Shown piece after piece: positions 28,923 through 38,254 of a DNA stretch of 64,000 bases. The DNA is from an uncultured bacterium (GTDB lineage Bacteria; Verrucomicrobiota; Lentisphaeria; Victivallales; UBA1829): assembly GCA_902780135.1 (NCBI GenBank), contig CACZEK010000021.1, positions 1-64,000 on the forward strand, read 5' to 3'. The number at the start of each line of letters is the position of its first letter. Position 1 is the stretch's first letter. The notes beneath the pieces were generated by a model. That model worked only from the letters and a program-made list of their open reading frames with translations, made no database searches and was not told the origin of the DNA. The position numbers and the translations under genes were made by a program.

Positions 28923-31490
28923 ATGTCCGAAACCGCCCTGCCCCTGCTCGACCTCGTCCGCGAACACCGTCTCGCCAACGGCATCCGCGTCTTCCTCTGC
29001 CCCATGCCCGGCGTCCGCACGGTCAGCTGCAACGTCTGCGTGAACACCGGCAGCGCGTTCGAGGGCGCGGACCTCGGCAGCGGCCTGTCGCATTTCCTCG
29101 AGCACATGATGTTCAACGGCACGAAGAGCTACCCCGGCGGCTCGGAGATCGCCGACCGCGTGAACGCCTGCGGCGGCAACCTGAACGCGTTCACCAGCCA
29201 GGACCAGACCTTCTACTACATCAATCTCCCCGCCGCGAACGCGGTCGAGGGCGTCCGCATGCTCGCGTCCATGATGCGCGAACCGCTGTTCCCCGAGGAC
29301 GAGTTCGCCCGCGAGAAGGACGTGATCCTGAACGAAAGCCGCATGCGCCTGGACAATCCGCGCCTCTGCGTGTACGAGAACATGCTCGGCGAACTCTTCC
29401 GCGGCAGCCCGTACCGCGTGCCGATCATCGGCTGCGACCACCTGCTCGAAGCCGTCACGCGCGACCGGATGGCGGCGTACCACCGCAGACGCTACACGCC
29501 CGAACGCATGACGTTCTTCATCGCCGGACGGTTCGACGCCGACGCCGTGCTCGCGGAACTCCGCGAGAAGCTCGAAGACTGGCAAACCGATTCCTTCGAC
29601 GACACCGTCCCTGCGCGTCCGTTCAAACGCAGCGGACGCCACACGGTCGAGCTGACCTGGAAGGACTCGCTGGCGTATCTGGCGTTCGGCTGGCAGCTGT
29701 GCGACCTCACGCCCCGCGCGAACGCCGCGCTCCGCGTGCTGGCGTTCCTGCTCGACGACGAATCCGGGCGCGCCTACCGCGCCATGCACATCGAAAACGA
29801 GCTCGTTTCCAGCTCGTGGGCGGATTACCTGATGTTCCAGGACGGACAGGGCTTCTTCTTCACGGCGTTCGAGGGGGATCCGGCGAAGCTCGACGCCATG
29901 CAGGCGGGATTCCTCGACGTCCTGCATGATTTCCGCGAACGCCCCGTCACGAAACGCGAAATCGCGCGCGCACGCGCCGCCGTGGAGAGCGAGATCCTCA
30001 GCCGCTTCGAAACGCCGTCCGAGTTCGCCGGGCTGCTCTCCGGCGCGGTCCGCATCAACGGCAGCTGCGACCTGCACGCCATGCTGCGCGACCTCGACGC
30101 GGTCACGCCCGGCGACGTGATGGACGTCCTCCGCACGATGCTGTCGCCGGACGACGTCACCTGCGTCCGCATGGCACCCGCGTCCGGCGCGAAGAAAACC
30201 GCCAGAAAGAACACCGCGCCCGCCCTGCCCCGTCCGGTCGTCGAAACGGCGAAATCCGGGCAGACCGTTCTGCTCCTGGAGGACAGTTCGCGGACGATGG
30301 CGGAGATCACGCTCGTGCTGCCCTGCGCGGCGGCGTTCGAATCCGCCGGGGAAAGCCTCTATTCGCGCCTCGTCTCCGAGACGGTCTTCTGCGGCGCGGG
30401 CGGGTATGACGAAGTGAAGCTCGCCGAATATCTCGCCGACTACGCGATCGCCGCCGACTGCACCGCAGGCAACAACTCCATGTTCCTCTCGCTTCAGTTC
30501 CCGCTCAAAAGCCTCCGCCGCGCCGTCAGGATCGCCGCGATTCTCGCCGGAAAGCCGGAGTTCCCCGCCGACGCGGTCGAACGCGAAAAGCTGAACCTGA
30601 TCCGGGAGATCGAAAGCTCGCTGCTCCAGCCCGACACGGTCGCGTTCGCGCGCCTGAAGGAACATCTCTTCGGCGCGGGGCATCCCTACGGGCGCAGCCC
30701 GGAGACCTCGCTCGCCGCGCTCAAAAAAGCCTCCGCTTCGAAACTGAAGAATTTCTACTTCAGACGCGTGCTCTCCGCGCCGTCCGCGTGCCTGGCGTTC
30801 TCCGGCGCGATCACGCCGAAACAGGCACGCGAGGCCGCTCAGGAGATCTTCTCCGCCGGACACTGGACCGCGTCCGCCCCGAAACGCCCCGCGCCGCCCC
30901 GCCCGAACAAGCCCGCCGACCTCACATTCGCGCTGGAACAGCGCAAGCAGGCGGTCGTGACCTGCGGATTCCGTTCATGCGGCGTGGAGACCGCCGACCC
31001 CGCCTGGGACCTGGCGCTGAACGCGGAAAACGGCATGTCTTCGAAGCTGTTCAAGACGGTGCGCGGCGAGAAGGGACTCGCGTACTGGACCGGATTCGTC
31101 CGCATGTACGGATTCGGCGCGGGCGTGTCCGCGTTCGCCGCCTCGACCGACGACGACCACGCCGAAGAGGTCCGCGGCATGCTCCTCGACGAGTTCCGCC
31201 GCCTCGCCTCGTCCGGGCTGGACAGGGACGAGTTCGACTGCGCCCTCGCCGCCCGCAAGTACGCGTTCGACGCCGCGCCGTCCGGCTCGCTGGCGAAACA
31301 GGCCGCGCTGGAACAATTCCTGACCGGGGAGCCGCTTCAGCCGTGGCTGCGCCGCGAACAGCTCGACAAGCTCACGCGGGTGGAAGTGAACCGCCGCCTG
31401 AAACGCGACCTGAAGGGCGTGAAACCGTCCACGCTGATCGCGTATGCGAACGGCATTCCGGCGGAAAAAAAGGCCGCGAAAAAGGCATAA
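28923..31490 (+). CDS. M16-family zinc metallopeptidase (two-domain)
   Basis: 855 residues: two M16 (pitrilysin/processing-peptidase) modules in one chain. The active site is in the first: inverted zinc motif HFLEH (His57, Glu60, His61) followed after exactly 76 residues by Glu138 in ILNESR, the classical HXXEH-X76-E spacing. FNGTKSYPGGSEIA and GGNLNAFTSQDQTFYY support it. The second half (from ~440) lacks the zinc motif and is the structural partner domain. No signal peptide is seen at this start, so the enzyme may be cytoplasmic. It lies last in the operon beginning at 27582. Confidence 0.92.
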   Translation: MSETALPLLDLVREHRLANGIRVFLCPMPGVRTVSCNVCVNTGSAFEGADLGSGLSHFLEHMMFNGTKSYPGGSEIADRVNACGGNLNAFTSQDQTFYYINLPAANAVEGVRMLASMMREPLFPEDEFAREKDVILNESRMRLDNPRLCVYENMLGELFRGSPYRVPIIGCDHLLEAVTRDRMAAYHRRRYTPERMTFFIAGRFDADAVLAELREKLEDWQTDSFDDTVPARPFKRSGRHTVELTWKDSLAYLAFGWQLCDLTPRANAALRVLAFLLDDESGRAYRAMHIENELVSSSWADYLMFQDGQGFFFTAFEGDPAKLDAMQAGFLDVLHDFRERPVTKREIARARAAVESEILSRFETPSEFAGLLSGAVRINGSCDLHAMLRDLDAVTPGDVMDVLRTMLSPDDVTCVRMAPASGAKKTARKNTAPALPRPVVETAKSGQTVLLLEDSSRTMAEITLVLPCAAAFESAGESLYSRLVSETVFCGAGGYDEVKLAEYLADYAIAADCTAGNNSMFLSLQFPLKSLRRAVRIAAILAGKPEFPADAVEREKLNLIREIESSLLQPDTVAFARLKEHLFGAGHPYGRSPETSLAALKKASASKLKNFYFRRVLSAPSACLAFSGAITPKQAREAAQEIFSAGHWTASAPKRPAPPRPNKPADLTFALEQRKQAVVTCGFRSCGVETADPAWDLALNAENGMSSKLFKTVRGEKGLAYWTGFVRMYGFGAGVSAFAASTDDDHAEEVRGMLLDEFRRLASSGLDRDEFDCALAARKYAFDAAPSGSLAKQAALEQFLTGEPLQPWLRREQLDKLTRVEVNRRLKRDLKGVKPSTLIAYANGIPAEKKAAKKA

Positions 31491-31568
31491 AACGGACGCT
31501 TTTTCCGTTTCCGCGTCCCGTCCGCGTCAAAAAACGCAAAAAAAGTCACAAAAAAAGCCGGACTTCAT

Positions 31569-31596
31569 TTGAAATATCCGCTTTTTGTCTTAAAAT
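31569..31596 (+). promoter_or_regulatory. Promoter of the LysM lipoprotein
   Basis: -35 TTGAAA (31569-31574), 16-bp spacer, -10 TAAAAT (31591-31596). A small inverted repeat GATGTTC/GGACATC follows in the leader. Confidence 0.7.
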
Positions 31597-31681
31597 ATAT
31601 GGTGATGTTCTTTTTTTCGGGACATCAGCCACGCTGCCTATTCTGAAATTCAAATAACTTTTTTCGGAGGTCTCACCTGTT

Positions 31682-32944
31682 ATGAAAGCCACGTTCCGCA
31701 TCGTCACCCCCGCGGCCGCATCCGCAGCGGTCGCCGCACTTCTCCTCACCGGCTGCGCCGACAAACCCGTCCGCATCCCCGGCGGCACATTCGTCGACGA
31801 ACCGTACAGCGGAGAAACGACCTCCCGCAACCAGACCATCCCGTCCAACGGCGAAAACTCCCTCGAAACCGAGGTCATCTACATCGAAAACGACGTCCCG
31901 GTCGGCCCGGTCGAGGACGGAAGCAAGGCGGGCCAGCAGGGCGGCACGGCTGCCCAGCAGGGCGGCGAAGCATCCGCGCAGCAGGGCGGCGAATCCCAGC
32001 TCCAGCCGGTCGAACAGGAACAGACCGCGAAGAGCAACGCTCCCGAAGGCTCCGTGCAGTATAAGGTCGTGAAGGGCGACACGCTGTGGGGCATCGGCAT
32101 GGTCTACGGCGTTTCCGTGGCGCGCCTCGCCGAGATCAACGGCATCGACGAAAAAGCTCCGCTCAGGATCGGCCAGGTCCTCATGATCCCGCCGGACGCC
32201 AAGAACGCCGTCGGCAAGCCCATCCCGGAGAAGAAGGACACGAAGCCCGCCTCCACGACCAAGCCCGCCTCCACCGCGAAGCCCGCCTCCACCACGAAGG
32301 CGCAGCCCGTCGCGAAGGACGGCGAGACCCTCTACGTCGTGAAGAGCGGCGACAACCTCAGCATGATCGCGTACCGCCACCACGTGAAGCTCGCCGACCT
32401 CATCGCGGCGAACAAGGTCGATCCGAAGGCGACGCTCCGCATCGGACAGACGCTCGTCATCCCGGCCGCGGGAGCCAAGGCCGCCGCGTCCACCACGGCG
32501 AAGACCGATACGAAGCCCGCCACGACCACCACGAAGCCCGCGACCGCCACGACCACGAAGCCCGCGACGACGACCACGAAGACCGAGCCCGCGACCACCA
32601 CGAAGCCCGCCACCACCACGACGCAGCCGAAGCCCGGCGAAGGCACGGGCGGCATCGTCGAGCCCATCGGCGGCTCCATGGGCGGCTCCGCCTCCGGCAC
32701 GGCGGCCTCCTCGACCGCCACGACCACGAAGCCCGCCGCGAGCTCCGCTTCCTCCGGTCTTGCGCCCGTCTCCGGGCTGGACGACGCCGACGTCATCTCC
32801 GTGCCGATCGACTCCGAATCCACGATCGAGGAAGTCGCGAACATCCACGACCGCAACCTCGAAGACCTGATCCGCCTGAACCCCGAGTTCAAGCCCGGAC
32901 AGAAGATCCCCGCCGGAACGGCAGTCAAAATGCCGCTTTTCTGA
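31682..32944 (+). CDS. LysM-repeat lipoprotein
   Basis: 420 residues. Signal sequence with lipobox LLTGC (Cys25), so probably a lipoprotein. Three LysM peptidoglycan-binding modules: ~125-170 (KVVKGDTLWGIGMVYGVS), ~216-262 (YVVKSGDNLSMIAYRHHVK) and a more divergent one at ~370-420 (IEEVANIHDRNLEDLIRLNP). They are separated by Gln/Gly-rich and long Thr/Lys/Pro/Ala-rich linkers (KPATTT-type repeats, likely unstructured). No catalytic domain is seen, so a role in envelope anchoring rather than hydrolysis is likely. RBS GGAGG is 11 bases before the ATG, a little far. Monocistronic with a strong terminator. Confidence 0.9.
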   Translation: MKATFRIVTPAAASAAVAALLLTGCADKPVRIPGGTFVDEPYSGETTSRNQTIPSNGENSLETEVIYIENDVPVGPVEDGSKAGQQGGTAAQQGGEASAQQGGESQLQPVEQEQTAKSNAPEGSVQYKVVKGDTLWGIGMVYGVSVARLAEINGIDEKAPLRIGQVLMIPPDAKNAVGKPIPEKKDTKPASTTKPASTAKPASTTKAQPVAKDGETLYVVKSGDNLSMIAYRHHVKLADLIAANKVDPKATLRIGQTLVIPAAGAKAAASTTAKTDTKPATTTTKPATATTTKPATTTTKTEPATTTKPATTTTQPKPGEGTGGIVEPIGGSMGGSASGTAASSTATTTKPAASSASSGLAPVSGLDDADVISVPIDSESTIEEVANIHDRNLEDLIRLNPEFKPGQKIPAGTAVKMPLF

Positions 32945-32963
32945 GCGAAGACCTCACGAATCC

Positions 32964-32998
32964 GCGATCCGCAAAGCCTTTTGCGGGTCGCTTTTTTT
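32964..32998 (+). terminator. Terminator after the LysM gene
   Basis: GCGATCCGCAAAG pairs with TTTGCGGGTCGC (one G-T pair) and is followed by seven Ts. Strong intrinsic terminator. Confidence 0.9.
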
Positions 32999-33020
32999 CA
33001 GGCTGTTTCAAGGCTGTTTC

Positions 33021-34589
33021 ATGGCTGAACTTCTCGCAAAGACGCCCCCGCCCGTTCCCGCCCGCTGGCGCATCTTCTTCGCCACGGTCCTGGTCCTCGC
33101 GTTTCTGTGCACGGGGCTGGCGCTTTCGCGGAAGGATGCCGTGCCGTCACGGGAGAGCGCGGACAACGCCATGGACGCCCGAATCCGGCTTCAGACGGCA
33201 GCCGTCGCCTTCTCCTCCGGCAAGCTCGCGCCGCGCGTACTGATCCTGACCGACTGGCCGGAATCCTACCGGAAGAATGACGGAGCCTACCCCGAGTTCG
33301 GGAAATTTCAGGACAGCCTCGCCGTGATCGACCCGGCATCGGTCCCGGATTTCGGCGTCGGCGGCCCGGGGAATGTTTTTTCCCAATTTCTGAATCTGAA
33401 CCGTTCCCGCAAACACGACGAACACGCCCCCGGGGGAAAGGGGGATCCCGGCGCAGGCTCACTGGAGCGGGCCGTCAAACGATCCGGAACGTCTTCGGTC
33501 CCGTTCGACGTCGTGCTGCTGGACTGCGCGTTTCCGGACAGTGTATTTTCCCGGAAATCCCTGCTCTGGTCCTCCGCGTTCTTCGACATGATGAAGGAGG
33601 ACGACATGAACTCCGGCGGCGTCTTCGCGGCCGTCCTGCCGCCTGACCGCCCGGAGATCTCCGCCTGCATTCTTGCGTTCCTGCGGCGTTCGTTCGGCAA
33701 CGCCGGCGCGTTCTGTTTCGGCGACCGCGTGATCCTCGCCTCGGGGCTGGACGCCGAGCCGGTCTTCGAGCTGGACAAACTGAACGCCACGGCGGAACTT
33801 GCCGGATACTACGACGCCGGGGGCATCCCCGGCAACGCCATCGAGCTGGTGCTGGACGAGGATTACTCCGACTCGATCCCCGCCGGGCTGCTCGAAGCCT
33901 CCCATGATATCGCGATCCCGCAAAGAGTGTTCACGCCGTTCCGCGCCGTCTTCGCACGCGCAATGTACGGCTCGCGCCTCACGCGTTTCCTGCCGGACGG
34001 ATTTCCGCTTCAGGCAGTCTGCGCCTGGCTCCTCGGCATCTTCCTCGCCGCCTATCCGTTCCTGCGCTACTTCATCTCGTGGAAGCCCGTCCATAAACAG
34101 GCGTTCCGCGCGTTCGAGGACATGTTCTACCTCACGGGGGCGCTCGCGCTGTACCTGACGTTCACGCACGAGATCATGCCCGATTACGGATTCCAGGTGG
34201 TGCTTTACCTCGTCATCATCGTTTTCGTCTTCTATGAAACGGTGGCGAAAGACAAGGGGTGGTTCATGGCGGGGATCACGCTGCGGCATCCGTTCGGGCG
34301 CGTCCTGTTCAGTCTGCTGGTCCCGCTGCTGTTCGGATTCGCGTTCTTTCTTCCTCGGACGCACTTTCTGGCCGGGTTCCTCCTCGCACTTTCCGGACTC
34401 TGCGCCGCAGCCCTGCTCGTTCGCGCCCGCATGAAGGAATGGGTCCAGCCGGGTCCGGCGATCCCGCTCGCGTTTGTGCTGGGCGTGGTCGCCTCGCTGG
34501 CGATGTTCGCCGCGAGCCTGTGCTTCCCGCTCGGCCCGGCCGTGTTTGCGGCGGTCGTCTGCGCGTACCGCCTCATCCTCCTCGACTGA
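33021..34589 (+). CDS. Polytopic membrane protein with extracytoplasmic domain
   Basis: 522 residues, unrecognised. One N-terminal membrane helix (~17-36), a soluble domain (~40-330), then seven or so membrane helices to the C-terminus. The soluble part has an alternating beta/alpha look with VPFDVVLLDCAFPD and SGGVFAAVLPP. These resemble the late strands of a Rossmann methyltransferase/spermidine-synthase fold, as in membrane-fused SpeE-like proteins, but the glycine-rich SAM motif is not visible. It starts 22 bases after the LysM terminator with only a weak AAGG upstream. A short direct repeat GGCTGTTTCA immediately precedes the start. Confidence 0.6.
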   Translation: MAELLAKTPPPVPARWRIFFATVLVLAFLCTGLALSRKDAVPSRESADNAMDARIRLQTAAVAFSSGKLAPRVLILTDWPESYRKNDGAYPEFGKFQDSLAVIDPASVPDFGVGGPGNVFSQFLNLNRSRKHDEHAPGGKGDPGAGSLERAVKRSGTSSVPFDVVLLDCAFPDSVFSRKSLLWSSAFFDMMKEDDMNSGGVFAAVLPPDRPEISACILAFLRRSFGNAGAFCFGDRVILASGLDAEPVFELDKLNATAELAGYYDAGGIPGNAIELVLDEDYSDSIPAGLLEASHDIAIPQRVFTPFRAVFARAMYGSRLTRFLPDGFPLQAVCAWLLGIFLAAYPFLRYFISWKPVHKQAFRAFEDMFYLTGALALYLTFTHEIMPDYGFQVVLYLVIIVFVFYETVAKDKGWFMAGITLRHPFGRVLFSLLVPLLFGFAFFLPRTHFLAGFLLALSGLCAAALLVRARMKEWVQPGPAIPLAFVLGVVASLAMFAASLCFPLGPAVFAAVVCAYRLILLD

Positions 34590-34617
34590 GGAGAAAGCTT
34601 TTCAAGCCGCGCCGGGC

Positions 34618-35241
34618 TTATTTCCGACCGAAAGCGCGAAGCCAGCGGTGTTCCGGCTCGAATTCGGCGGTCACGTCCGCGAATCCCGCCGAGACCAACA
34701 AAGCGCGCAGTTCGTCCAGGTCCGGGCAGCGCATCCTCAGATGCTCCACGATCGCGAGCTGGCGTTCGTTCATCGCGCCGCCCGCCATTTCCAGCGCGGT
34801 CATGAACCATCCGCCGGGGGCGAGCACGCGCCGGATCTCCTTCAGCCCGGCGACCTGGTCCCGCCAGAAATACAGGCTCTCGACCGAGAACGCCGTGTCG
34901 AACGCGCCGTCCGCGAACGGCAGATCGGGCACGCCGCACTGTAAAAAACGCATCCGCCCCGCCTTCACAAAATCTTCGTTCAGCGACGCCGCAGTCCCGA
35001 CCGCGAGCGGGGAGATGTCGCACCCGGTCAAATCGGCTTCCGGGTACTGTTCCGCAAGTTCGCGCAGAGCCGCGCCCGCGCCGCATCCGACGTCCAGCAC
35101 GGACCGTCCGACCGGGACGTGCTCGAATCCCCACGCCCGGAGCGGGCCGTGTTCGCGGTTCATGCGCAGGATCATGTCGCGTCCCGCGTCGCCCGCGGGG
35201 CATCCTGCCGTTTCGATCCTGGAGAAGTCGGGTTCGGTCAT
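34618..35241 (-). CDS. Class I SAM-dependent methyltransferase
   Basis: 207 residues with a complete Rossmann methyltransferase core: motif I VLDVGCGAG (48-56), acidic residue in LTGCDIS, motif II-like LPFADGAFDTAFSVESLYFW, and motif III RRVLAPGGWFM. This is the UbiE/Methyltransf_11 type acting on small molecules. The substrate cannot be told. RBS AAGGGA. Single gene, promoter at 35286-35314, divergent from the small basic protein and lpxA. Confidence 0.9.
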   Translation of the reverse strand: MTEPDFSRIETAGCPAGDAGRDMILRMNREHGPLRAWGFEHVPVGRSVLDVGCGAGAALRELAEQYPEADLTGCDISPLAVGTAASLNEDFVKAGRMRFLQCGVPDLPFADGAFDTAFSVESLYFWRDQVAGLKEIRRVLAPGGWFMTALEMAGGAMNERQLAIVEHLRMRCPDLDELRALLVSAGFADVTAEFEPEHRWLRAFGRK

Positions 35242-35285
35242 CGTATGCGGTCCCTTATCGGTTGGAAATGAATTTACACGGAAAT

Positions 35286-35314
35286 AAGATAGAGCGAACA
35301 GGCGCGGAATTCAA
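35286..35314 (-). promoter_or_regulatory. Promoter of the methyltransferase
   Basis: Minus strand: -35 TTGAAT (35309-35314), 17-bp spacer, -10 TATCTT (35286-35291). Confidence 0.55.
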
Positions 35315-35364
35315 GACGCGCGACGAAAAAACCGTGTTTTTGGCGTGTTTTTTCGGAAAAGCGT

Positions 35365-35392
35365 TTGAAAAAACGGGGAATTGTGCTATTTT
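35365..35392 (+). promoter_or_regulatory. Promoter of the small basic protein and lpxA
   Basis: -35 TTGAAA (35365-35370), 16-bp spacer, -10 TATTTT (35387-35392), about 50 bases before the small ORF. Confidence 0.6.
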
Positions 35393-35444
35393 TTATGGAT
35401 ATATTTTTGCACACGAACCAAATCCAACAATATGGAGAACCACA

Positions 35445-35552
35445 ATGGGAAGACAGTATAACAAGCACGAGAAACAGGCCCGCCGCAAACAGTACCTCAA
35501 GCGCGTCAAACTCCGCGTGAAAGAGGCGATCAAGGCCGCCAAGAAGAAATAA
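35445..35552 (+). CDS. 35-residue highly basic protein
   Basis: Tiny protein starting MGRQYNKHEKQARRKQYL, with about half its residues Lys or Arg, and a short Ala/Lys tail. The start is supported by GGAGA eight bases upstream and its own promoter. The composition suggests RNA or ribosome binding, like the smallest ribosomal proteins, but I cannot assign it to a named family. A longer frame upstream of the ATG crosses the promoter and is not coding. lpxA follows 30 bases after the stop, probably on the same transcript. Confidence 0.7.
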   Translation: MGRQYNKHEKQARRKQYLKRVKLRVKEAIKAAKKK

Positions 35553-35582
35553 TCCGAGCTCAATTCACCCGGACAAACTGAC

Positions 35583-36380
35583 ATGGCGCAGATCCACCAG
35601 ACCGCCATCATCGGAAACGACGTCGAGCTTGCCGACTCCGTTTTCGTCGGCCCGTACTGCATCATCGAAGACCACGTGAAGATCGGCGAGAACACCCGCC
35701 TGATCGCGCAGTGCCACATCTACTCGAACACCACGATCGGCGCGGGCAACACCATTTTCCCGTTCGCCACGCTCGGCGGCGCGCCCAACGACATCAGCTA
35801 CGACCCGACGCAGGATTCCTACACCCGGATCGGCGACTGCAACATCATCCGCGAGGGCTGCTCCATCCACAGGGGCGCGCATCCCGGCACGGAGACGGTC
35901 GTCGGAAGCCACTGCTTCTTCATGGGCAATTCGCACATGGCGCACAACACCGTCATCGGCGACTATGTCATCATGGCGCTCGGCGCCCTCGCCGCGGGCT
36001 ACGTCCAGATCGGCGCGCACGCGTTCATCTCCGGCAACACCTGCATCCACCAGTTCGTCCGCGTGGGCCGCTACGCCATGCTCTCCGGCGGCTCCGCCAT
36101 CTCCATGGACCTGCCGCCCTTCATGATCGGCGACGGCAGAAACGGCGGCGTCCGCAGCTTCAACAAGGTCGCGCTGGAGCGTGCCGGGTATTCCAGGGAA
36201 GACATCCGCACGATCCACAAGATGTACGACATCGCGTTCCGCCGCGGCCTCAACATGAAGAACGCGCTGGAAGAGATCGAGACCACCCTGCCGCAGATCC
36301 CGGAAGTCAAGGAATTCATCGAATTCGTGCGCTCCGCGAAACGCGGCGTCCTGAGCGGGGGCAGTTCCCGCCGCGCATAA
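35583..36380 (+). CDS. lpxA: UDP-N-acetylglucosamine acyltransferase
   Basis: 265 residues; adds the 3-hydroxyacyl chain to UDP-GlcNAc, the first step of lipid A synthesis in the cytoplasm. N-terminal left-handed beta-helix of hexapeptide repeats (IGNDVE, IGENTR, IGAGNT), catalytic His121 in GNSHMAHNTVIG, the FISGNTCIHQFVRVGRYAMLSGGSA stretch, and the C-terminal helical domain with NKVALERAGYS and IHKMYDIAFR. Length matches E. coli LpxA (262). It appears here without lpxD/fabZ/lpxB neighbours. Together with lpxK at 48.9 kb it shows the organism makes lipid A. Confidence 0.96.
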   Translation: MAQIHQTAIIGNDVELADSVFVGPYCIIEDHVKIGENTRLIAQCHIYSNTTIGAGNTIFPFATLGGAPNDISYDPTQDSYTRIGDCNIIREGCSIHRGAHPGTETVVGSHCFFMGNSHMAHNTVIGDYVIMALGALAAGYVQIGAHAFISGNTCIHQFVRVGRYAMLSGGSAISMDLPPFMIGDGRNGGVRSFNKVALERAGYSREDIRTIHKMYDIAFRRGLNMKNALEEIETTLPQIPEVKEFIEFVRSAKRGVLSGGSSRRA

Positions 36381-36414
36381 AAGAACGTCCAGCGTTTTTC
36401 CGCCGCCTCAAACG

Positions 36415-36455
36415 CGAAAGAAACGGCACGTATCGCCAGTGTGTGATGCGTGCCG
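36415..36455 (-). terminator. Terminator of the Sel1 gene at 36493
   Basis: Inverted repeat CGGCACG (36424-36430) with CGTGCCG (36449-36455). Read on the minus strand it is followed by TTTCTTT. It may also serve lpxA from the other side (a T5 run lies at 36461). Confidence 0.65.
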
Positions 36456-36492
36456 CGACTGTTTTTATGACCGGGAAGGAATCGGGAAAACG

Positions 36493-38148
36493 TCATTCCC
36501 CGTCGGGCGACGCTTCCTTCCGTTCCATTCCAGCCTGTTCCGGCTTGTCCCAGCCGTGCTCCTTCACGACGCTCCGCGCGTATCCGTCGCCGTTCTCCGC
36601 GAGCTGACGGAGCGCTTCCCTCGCCGCTTCGCTGTCCTGTTCGGCGGCAAGTCTGACAAGTTCGAAATGCCCCTCGTCGTCGCCCGCCTCGGCGGCTTTC
36701 CGGAACCATTTGACGGCCTCGGCGGGGTATTGGTCCACAGGCTCGGACTCATCAAACCGGATGTGTTTCACCTTGTACCGGTTCCGGTACATGTAGGCGA
36801 TCTTGCACTGCAGCCCGGTGTAGTCTCTTTTGTTCTCCAGCTCGGGCAGTTCATGCTTCATGCCGCTGTCCGCCGCTTTGATGTACCAGTCGAGGACCGT
36901 TTTCCAGTCCCGGTCCTCCCGGTAAGGTTCCAGCCAGCTGTCCCGGATGCTGAGGCCCATGCCGAACTGCGCTTCGGCGTTGCCCTGCTCCGCGGCCTTG
37001 CGGAACCATTCGACGGCGGTCTTCAGGTCCTTGTCCACGCCGCGTCCGGTCGCGTAGAGCCAGCCGAGCATCCCCTGCGCCATGGGATCACCCTGATCCG
37101 CCGCCTTCCTGTACCATTTGGCGGCCTCGGCGAAATCATTGACCCCCGCAATCCACCAGTTGCCATTTTCGAAATAAGCGTACGACTCCGCCAGTTCGAG
37201 CTGCGCGGCGGGATGCCCGTTCTCCGCCGCCTTGAGCAGCCATTTCCGGATCGCGTCCGAACTCGAATGGCCGGAGATAGTTCCGATCTCGTCGTGATCG
37301 GCAATATAATGGGCAAGCTTGTACTGCGTCTCCGCGTCGCCCTTTTCCGCCGGTTCCAGCAGGGGGATGACGTCCTTCAGCTGTTCGAGATACGCTTTCG
37401 AGCTGGAATCGCCCTGCGCCGCGGCCAGAGTGTACCATTTGACTGCCTCCGGCAGGTCGATGGGGGTGTTGTATCCGTGCTGACAGTCAAGCCCCAGCGA
37501 CCGCTGCGCCTCGACATAGCCATTTTCCGCGGACTTGCGGAGCAGTTCCGCCGCCCTGGCCCTGTCGACTTTCACGCCGCCCCGGCCAAGATTATAAAAA
37601 TCGCGGAGTTCGTACATCGCTTCCGCGCTGCCGGCATCCGCCGCTTTCCGATAGATTTCGAACGCCTTCGCCTCATCCCTTTTCACGCCTTTGCCCGTCG
37701 CGTAGCACTTCGCGAGCGCAAGCTGCGCTCCAACATGGCCCTGTTCGGCGGCCTTCTCAAGCCACTTGGCGCCCTCCGCCTTCGCAGCGGCGCGGGGCAG
37801 GATCTCCTGAATATGCTCGAGGTACTCCATGCCGAGCGCGTACTGCGCGTCGGCATAGCCCATTTCGGCGGCCCGCTGGAACAGGTCCCATCCGACAAGA
37901 GGACCCTTTTCTTCTTTCAGATAGCGGACGCCGAGCTCGTAGATCGACTTCGCGTCGTTCGGATCCGCCTCCTGCGCGATCAGCGCGTCGATCTGCGCCT
38001 TGAGCATTGCTTCGACCCTCTTAAGCTCGTCGCTCCTTTGTTTTTCGAGGTCGTCCTTCTCATCCGCGCGGACGGCGAACGCCATCCCGATCAGGAAAAG
38101 AGTGAAACAACCGGCGAAAACGGAAAGAAAACGAAGACGGTTTTTCAT
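36493..38148 (-). CDS. Secreted Sel1-repeat protein
   Basis: 551 residues. The signal peptide ends around FAVRADE, so it is exported. About eight Sel1/TPR-like repeats span residues ~65-400 (for example WLEKAAEQGHVGAQLALAKC, KGVKRDEAKAFEIYRKAADAG and WYRKAADQGDPMAQGMLGWL), with more degenerate ones near 480. It shares the block LGW-YATGRGV through DSWL and the following DWKTV-WY-KAAD region with the protein at 4188-5582, so the two are paralogues. The C-terminal 30 residues are charged. It has its own promoter and terminator. Role unknown; likely a scaffold outside the inner membrane. Confidence 0.86.
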   Translation of the reverse strand: MKNRLRFLSVFAGCFTLFLIGMAFAVRADEKDDLEKQRSDELKRVEAMLKAQIDALIAQEADPNDAKSIYELGVRYLKEEKGPLVGWDLFQRAAEMGYADAQYALGMEYLEHIQEILPRAAAKAEGAKWLEKAAEQGHVGAQLALAKCYATGKGVKRDEAKAFEIYRKAADAGSAEAMYELRDFYNLGRGGVKVDRARAAELLRKSAENGYVEAQRSLGLDCQHGYNTPIDLPEAVKWYTLAAAQGDSSSKAYLEQLKDVIPLLEPAEKGDAETQYKLAHYIADHDEIGTISGHSSSDAIRKWLLKAAENGHPAAQLELAESYAYFENGNWWIAGVNDFAEAAKWYRKAADQGDPMAQGMLGWLYATGRGVDKDLKTAVEWFRKAAEQGNAEAQFGMGLSIRDSWLEPYREDRDWKTVLDWYIKAADSGMKHELPELENKRDYTGLQCKIAYMYRNRYKVKHIRFDESEPVDQYPAEAVKWFRKAAEAGDDEGHFELVRLAAEQDSEAAREALRQLAENGDGYARSVVKEHGWDKPEQAGMERKEASPDGE

Positions 38149-38203
38149 GGTTCGGTCCTTTCGGGTGGTGCTGAATGCGGGGAGGATTCGTCAGGTTATA
38201 GGA

Positions 38204-38232
38204 ACTATACACCATGACGGGAAAAAATGCAA
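38204..38232 (-). promoter_or_regulatory. Promoter of the Sel1 gene at 36493
   Basis: Minus strand: -35 TTGCAT (38227-38232), 17-bp spacer, -10 TATAGT (38204-38209). Confidence 0.7.
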
Positions 38233-38254
38233 GCGAAAAGAGTTACAAAAAATA

